A stretch of DNA of 64,000 bases from an uncultured Clostridium sp. (GTDB taxonomy: Bacteria > Bacillota > Clostridia > Lachnospirales > Lachnospiraceae): the NCBI RefSeq assembly GCF_900547735.1, contig NZ_URHZ01000010.1, positions 1 through 64,000 of the forward strand, in the 5' to 3' direction. This document shows, in pieces, positions 59,438 to 64,000 of this stretch. Below the pieces are notes generated by a model that worked only from the letters and a program-made list of their open reading frames with translations, was not told where the DNA came from and did not search any database. Each line of letters begins with the position of its first letter. The first letter of the stretch is position 1. Both the position numbers and the translations under genes were made by a program.

Positions 59438-60226
59438 ATGAATACAATCAAGTTTGAAGAGATGACTCCGTCCCGGCTTGAGGCGGCAAAGAGGGAAAAA
59501 CCGCTTATTTACCTGCCGGTCGGGTCGATGGAATGGCACGGTCCCCACATGGGGATGGGAATGGATACGGAAAATGCCTATGAAGTGGCAAAACGGTCGG
59601 CCGCCCGCACGGGAGGGACGGTCTACCCTCCCCTCTACATCGGAACGGAGAGCCCAAGAACGCCGGAAACGCTCCGGAAACTGGGCTTTCAGGGAAATGA
59701 GCAGATTACGGGGATGGATTTCCCAGGGAACACGGTGAAGAGCATGTACTGGCCGCCGGAGCTGTTCGAGGCTGTAATCCGGCAGCATATAGAGTTTCTA
59801 TGCCGGATGGGATATGAATTAATTGTTCTGCTGAACGGCCACGGGGCGGACCGGCAGATCGAGATTTTGGAGCGTCTGTCGGAAGAATACACGGAGCGGG
59901 GGAAGGTCCGCGTAATTACGATCCTGGCCCTGTTTGAAGGCTGCGGGGCGGGAATCGGACATGCAGGCCTGGCGGAGACCGCAATTATGCAGGCGGTATG
60001 CCCGGAAGGGGTGGATTTGTCGGCCCTCCCGCCAAAACCGGAAAAGTTATATAATACGAAGTTTGCCATTGTAGACAATGAGACCTTTATAAACGGACCG
60101 AATGAGGATTACAGCGTGCGCTATGATCCGAGAGATTCCACGGCGGAGCTGGGAGAGCGGCTGCTGGAATTTGCGGTTTTACAATGCACCGCCGTTGTAT
60201 CAGAGGCCATTGAGAAGTTGAAATGA
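59438..60226 (+). CDS. Creatininase-family amidohydrolase-like protein
   Basis: 262 residues. Creatininase signatures: LPVGSMEWHGPHMGMGMDT (about 26-44, His and Asp metal ligands), LNGHGADRQIE (about 133-143) and GHAGLAETAIM (about 175-185, His and Glu). The family covers creatininase, the formamide hydrolase of riboflavin synthesis and MftE. In a sugar locus the substrate may be a lactam or lactone-like sugar derivative; not known. The ATG at 59438 follows GGAAGGTG. It ends 4 bases past the next in-frame possible start, and a new ribosome site overlaps its tail. Confidence 0.8.
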   Translation: MNTIKFEEMTPSRLEAAKREKPLIYLPVGSMEWHGPHMGMGMDTENAYEVAKRSAARTGGTVYPPLYIGTESPRTPETLRKLGFQGNEQITGMDFPGNTVKSMYWPPELFEAVIRQHIEFLCRMGYELIVLLNGHGADRQIEILERLSEEYTERGKVRVITILALFEGCGAGIGHAGLAETAIMQAVCPEGVDLSALPPKPEKLYNTKFAIVDNETFINGPNEDYSVRYDPRDSTAELGERLLEFAVLQCTAVVSEAIEKLK

Positions 60227-60240
60227 CAGGAGGTAACGTC

Positions 60241-63200
60241 ATGCTGGAACAAGTGCTGCGTCATGTGGAGCAGGGAGTCCGGATATGGGAGCAGGAAGTG
60301 ATCATCCCGACCTACCAGGTGGGAAAGCCGGACAAGAATCCCATGTTTCTGGAAAAACGGGTGTATCAGGGCAGTTCGGGAAAAGTGTACCCCCATCCGG
60401 TGATTGATAAGATTACGGATGAGAAGAAGGAACAGTCTTACCGGGCGCTCTGCCTGGAGAACCGGTATCTGTTTGTCATGGTGCTGCCGGAACTGGGAGG
60501 CAGAATACAGCGCGCCTACGACAAGACGAACAAATACGATTTTGTTTACTATAATCACGTCATAAAACCTGCGCTTGTCGGTCTTACCGGGCCGTGGATC
60601 TCGGGCGGGATTGAGTTCAACTGGCCGCAGCACCACCGTCCCAGCACCTTTGATCCGGTGGATTATAAGCTGACTGAGTCGGAGGACGGAAGCTGCACCA
60701 TCTGGGTCGGGGAGATTGAGAACATGTTCCGCACCAAGGGGATGGCGGGTTTTACCCTGTTTCCGGACAGGGCCTATATCCGGATTGACGCGCAGCTTTT
60801 TAACAGGACCAGTGTGCCGCAGACCTTTCTCTGGTGGGCCAATCCGGCGGTGCCGGCGGGCGATGATACGCAGTCGGTCTTCCCTCCGGATGTCCACGCG
60901 GTGATGGATCACGGAAAAAGGGCCGTATCGCGTTTCCCAGTTGCAACGGGAACCTATTATAAGCAGGATTATTCGGCCGGCGTGGATATTTCCCGCTATA
61001 AAAATATCCCCGTTCCCACCTCTTATATGGCGTATCATTCCGATTACGATTTTGTCGGTGGATACGATCACGGAAAACAGGCCGGAATTCTGCATGTGGC
61101 GGATCACCATATCGCGCCGGGTAAGAAACAGTGGACCTGGGGCTGCGGGGATTTCGGCAAAGCGTGGGACCGGAATTTAACGGATACGGACGGACCTTAC
61201 ATAGAGTTAATGACAGGCTGCTATACCGATAACCAGCCCGATTTTTCCTGGCTGGCGCCTTATGAGGAGAAGGTGTTCACCCAGTATTTCATGCCCTATA
61301 AGGATGTGGGGATGGTGAAAAACGCCACGTATAAGGCGGCGGCCGGTCTGGAGATAACGGATGGAACCGCCCGGTTTTCCGTGTATGCCACAGCGGTTTA
61401 TCCGCAATGCACGGTGACGCTGACTGCGGAAAACGGAGCCGTTGTCCTTTATCACGCCGAGGCGGATCTGTCGCCGGTCCAGACGTTTGCGGATGAGGCT
61501 CCCACAGGCGGACTTGCTCCGGAGACGGTTACCCTAACGGTCCGCGACAATACCGGCGGTGAACTTGTTTCCTACACCCCGGGTAGTAAGGCAATCCCGA
61601 AGATTCCGGACCCGGCCGTCCCGATCCCGGAGCCGGAGGCGGTGAGGACAAATGAGGAGCTGTTTTTATCCGGACAGCATATTGAGCAATACCGTCACGC
61701 CACGTACCGGCCGGAGGCATATTACTGCGAGGGACTGCGCCGCGATCCTACGGATGCCAGGATAAACTGCGCCTACGGAAAGCTTCTTATGGGACAGGGG
61801 CAGTTTTCGCGGGCGGAAAAATATCTGGAGAAAGCGGCAGAGAAATTGATGCGTCTGAATCCCAATCCCGGTGACGGGGAGCCGTTCTATCTTCTGGGTG
61901 TGTGCCGGAAACTAATGGGAAAACGGCAGGAGGCATATGACAGCTTCTATAAGGCGATCTGGAATGACGCCTGGCAGTCGGGCGGGTTTTACCATATGGC
62001 CTGTATTTGCGCAATGGAGGGAAAATTCGGGGAGGGGCTGGCCCATGCGGAGCGTTCCCTGAGCACAAAGGCCCATAATCTGAAGGCCAGGACGCTAAAG
62101 ACGGCTCTGCTTCGGAGGCTTGGAAGGACAGAAGAGGCGGCCGCCGCGGCAAAGGAAACGCTTTTAATCGACGGAATGGATTTTGCAGCCTGTTATGAGC
62201 TGTGCCTGATAAATAAGGACGAGGAAGGCAGGAAAGCCCTGGCGCACCGTCTCTCTGTGAGTCCGAACTGGACCATTGAGCTGTCGCTTGAATACAGCGA
62301 CGCCGGTCTTTACCATGAAGCGGAGGATATTCTCGGCCTGCCGTGTGAATTGTGGGGGGATAAGATTTATCCTCTGATCCACTACCACCTGGCCTATGTC
62401 TGCAAAGAAGCGGGAAAGGTGCAGGAGGCGGAGCAGTACCGTCTGGCGGCGGCCCTGGATGACGGAGCTTACTGTTTCCCGCACCGCCTGGAGGACTTGA
62501 TTGTCCTTCAGAGGGCCGTGGAGGAAAATCCGGAGGATGCAAAGGGATTTTACTATCTGGGAAATCTCTGGTACGACAAGAGACAGTACGAAGAGGCGGT
62601 AACGTGCTGGGAGAAGAGCCGGGAACTGGAACCCGGTTTTGCCACGGTACACCGTAATTTATCGCTGGCGTATTACAACAAAATGAATCGGAAGCAGGAC
62701 GCTGCGGAGGAACTAAACAGGGCGTTTGAGCTTGATCCGTCCGATGCCCGGGTATTCATGGAGCTTGACCAGCTCTGTAAAAGGATGGGGGTAACGCCGG
62801 AGAAACGGCTTGCCGCTTATGAGGCCCATCCGGATGTGGTGGCGGAGAGGGATGATCTGTATCTGGAATATATCACGCTCTGCAACTACTTTGGAAAACA
62901 TGATAAAGCCCTTGAGTTAATCGAGTCCCGCCATTTTCATCCATGGGAGGGCGGAGAAGGCAAGGTCCCGGCACAGTATGTCTGCGCGGTGGAGGGGCTT
63001 GGAAGAGCGGCCCTGCGGGCCGGGGATGCACGGGGAGCGCTGGAACTGTTTAAACGGGCGCTCTGTTATCCGCATAACCTGGGTGAGGGAAAACTTGCGG
63101 GAGCGCAGGAAAATGACATCTATTATTATATGGGAAAAGCATACCGGGCGATGGGGGAAGAGAAGGAAGCAGAGGAATGTTTTCTCCATGCGGCCTCGGG

Positions 63201-63582
63201 CCTGTCGGAGCCGGCCGGGATGATCTATTATAACGACCAGCCGCCGGAAACAATCTTCTATCAGGGCCTTGCGCTGGCCGCGCTGTCGAAGAAGGCTGAG
63301 GCGGACGGAAGGTTCCACCGGCTGATCGACTACGGTGAGACGCATCTGGATGACCATGTGACGATCGACTATTTTGCCGTTTCCCTGCCGGATTTGATGA
63401 TTTTTGAGGATGATTTGGACCGGCGCAACCGGGTGCACTGCCTGTTTATGCGCGGCCTGGGACTTCTCGGCAAACGGGAGACGATGGAAGCGGAGCGCTG
63501 TTTTGCCGAAGCGGAGGCGCTTGACATAAACCATCCGGGCGTGCATCTGCACCGGGAGCTTTTAAGGATGGGAAGCGAGTGA
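60241..63582 (+). CDS. DUF5107 and TPR-repeat protein
   Basis: 1113 residues. Residues about 20-340 are DUF5107, a beta-rich domain resembling aldose epimerase/glycan-binding sandwiches (MVLPELGGRIQRAYDKT, GPWISGGIEFNWPQHHRP, KKQWTWGCGDFGKAWDR). From about 480 to the end come many tetratricopeptide repeats (for example GFYYLGNLWYDKRQYEEAVTCW and AKYLEKAAE-like LEKAAEKLM). No signal peptide, so cytoplasmic. The ATG at 60241 follows AGGAGGTAACG; an in-frame ATG at 60223 overlaps the creatininase end. Such proteins are common in gut Lachnospiraceae next to sugar ABC transporters, but their reaction is unknown. Confidence 0.87.
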   Translation: MLEQVLRHVEQGVRIWEQEVIIPTYQVGKPDKNPMFLEKRVYQGSSGKVYPHPVIDKITDEKKEQSYRALCLENRYLFVMVLPELGGRIQRAYDKTNKYDFVYYNHVIKPALVGLTGPWISGGIEFNWPQHHRPSTFDPVDYKLTESEDGSCTIWVGEIENMFRTKGMAGFTLFPDRAYIRIDAQLFNRTSVPQTFLWWANPAVPAGDDTQSVFPPDVHAVMDHGKRAVSRFPVATGTYYKQDYSAGVDISRYKNIPVPTSYMAYHSDYDFVGGYDHGKQAGILHVADHHIAPGKKQWTWGCGDFGKAWDRNLTDTDGPYIELMTGCYTDNQPDFSWLAPYEEKVFTQYFMPYKDVGMVKNATYKAAAGLEITDGTARFSVYATAVYPQCTVTLTAENGAVVLYHAEADLSPVQTFADEAPTGGLAPETVTLTVRDNTGGELVSYTPGSKAIPKIPDPAVPIPEPEAVRTNEELFLSGQHIEQYRHATYRPEAYYCEGLRRDPTDARINCAYGKLLMGQGQFSRAEKYLEKAAEKLMRLNPNPGDGEPFYLLGVCRKLMGKRQEAYDSFYKAIWNDAWQSGGFYHMACICAMEGKFGEGLAHAERSLSTKAHNLKARTLKTALLRRLGRTEEAAAAAKETLLIDGMDFAACYELCLINKDEEGRKALAHRLSVSPNWTIELSLEYSDAGLYHEAEDILGLPCELWGDKIYPLIHYHLAYVCKEAGKVQEAEQYRLAAALDDGAYCFPHRLEDLIVLQRAVEENPEDAKGFYYLGNLWYDKRQYEEAVTCWEKSRELEPGFATVHRNLSLAYYNKMNRKQDAAEELNRAFELDPSDARVFMELDQLCKRMGVTPEKRLAAYEAHPDVVAERDDLYLEYITLCNYFGKHDKALELIESRHFHPWEGGEGKVPAQYVCAVEGLGRAALRAGDARGALELFKRALCYPHNLGEGKLAGAQENDIYYYMGKAYRAMGEEKEAEECFLHAASGLSEPAGMIYYNDQPPETIFYQGLALAALSKKAEADGRFHRLIDYGETHLDDHVTIDYFAVSLPDLMIFEDDLDRRNRVHCLFMRGLGLLGKRETMEAERCFAEAEALDINHPGVHLHRELLRMGSE

Positions 63583-64000
63583 TGGATCAGGCAAAGGAAA
63601 CGGCTGGACGGGCCGATAAAGTAAAGCAGATAGAAATTTTGGGGGAACCGGCCTGGGAACTGAACAGTGAACGGTTAACCTGCATCGTTTTCCCTGGCCA
63701 CGGAGGAAAAGTATTGTCTTTAAAATCCAGGGAAACCGGGTTTGAATTATTATTCCAGAATCCCGGGAAGGACTTTAAAAAGGCGGAGCCGGGAAGTCCG
63801 TTTGAGGAATTTGAGGCCTGCGGCTTTGACGACGCATTTCCGTCGATTGACCCGGGATTCGTTACCACAGGCGGACGGGAGGTGGCTTACCCGGATCACG
63901 GTGAAATCTGGTCCGCCGGGTTTGACTGCCTGGCGGACGGAGAAGGCCTCTGTTTAAGTTATCAGAGTAAAATACTGCCGTACCGGTATGAAAAACGCCT
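63582..64000 (+). CDS. Aldose 1-epimerase-like protein (cut by the window end)
   Basis: The first 139 residues of a galactose-mutarotase-fold protein. FPGHGGKVLSLKSRETGFELLF (about 31-52, in short runs) and the blocks FDDAFPSID and YPDHGEIWSA match the aldose epimerase pattern, in which the His of DHGE is catalytic or sugar-binding. Its ATG shares one base with the DUF5107 stop, so the two are translationally coupled. It probably interconverts or recognises the anomers of the imported sugar. The 3' end lies beyond the window. Confidence 0.75.
   Translation, partial: MDQAKETAGRADKVKQIEILGEPAWELNSERLTCIVFPGHGGKVLSLKSRETGFELLFQNPGKDFKKAEPGSPFEEFEACGFDDAFPSIDPGFVTTGGREVAYPDHGEIWSAGFDCLADGEGLCLSYQSKILPYRYEKR

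Overview
The window looks like a chromosomal segment of an anaerobic gut Firmicute, most likely a Lachnospiraceae (Clostridium symbiosum / Enterocloster / Hungatella-like). The ribosomal and elongation-factor genes are of clostridial type, base composition is near 50% GC, and there are oxygen-sensitive glycyl-radical chemistry, split ThrE exporters, DUF3870, DUF5107-TPR and many solute-binding lipoproteins. No rRNA, tRNA, CRISPR array, phage gene or transposase was seen.

Layout. 1-6.9 kb: a structured-RNA repeat, then a DeoR regulator, a radical-SAM activase, a YbiW-type glycyl radical enzyme, fructose-6-phosphate aldolase and a ROK kinase. Together these read as a 1,5-anhydroglucitol degradation locus. 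6.9-9.0 kb: three orphan genes (a Cys-rich protein, a surface protein and a DUF4825 lipoprotein). 9.2-15.6 kb: LysR, a DctPQM TRAP transporter, a 4-hydroxybutyrate dehydrogenase-like enzyme and an AspA/AstE-like deacylase. 15.8-16.2 kb: a strong promoter, a repetitive leader and a terminator, then a dipeptide module to 20.9 kb (PepV-like dipeptidase, dipeptide epimerase, transporter, beta-lactamase-fold hydrolase). 21.0-22.7 kb: DUF3870 and a split ThrE exporter. 22.8-25.8 kb: a MarR-MATE-metallohydrolase operon. 25.6-26.4 kb: non-coding DNA with the second structured-RNA copy. 26.4-36.4 kb: a carboxylate cluster (2-hydroxyacid dehydrogenase, RraA-like aldolase, TctCBA transporter, DUF6282 hydrolase, SLC13 carrier, LysR, AllC-like amidohydrolase). 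36.7-41.3 kb: small housekeeping and orphan genes (lipoprotein, DUF3795, cupin, acetyltransferases, methyltransferase, a 44-residue membrane protein). 41.6-46.5 kb: the str operon (rpsL, rpsG, fusA, tuf). 46.7-50.6 kb: PucR, DUF917 and a CodB-like permease. 50.9-64 kb: a LacI-controlled sugar locus. There an SDR, galactonate dehydratase and lactonase operon faces an ABC transporter, a creatininase-like hydrolase, a DUF5107-TPR protein and a truncated aldose epimerase.

Most of the window is a run of self-contained catabolic modules, each with its own regulator, importer and a few enzymes, around the invariant translation operon. Two non-coding families link otherwise unrelated regions. One is a ~230-bp element whose two copies (1-235 and 26150-26380) fold alike and carry compensatory base changes, so it is probably a structured RNA. 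The other is a 70-165-bp inverted-repeat element with four copies (4991-5154, about 21058-21177, 52131-52200, 59299-59400), one of which supplies the end of a coding sequence.
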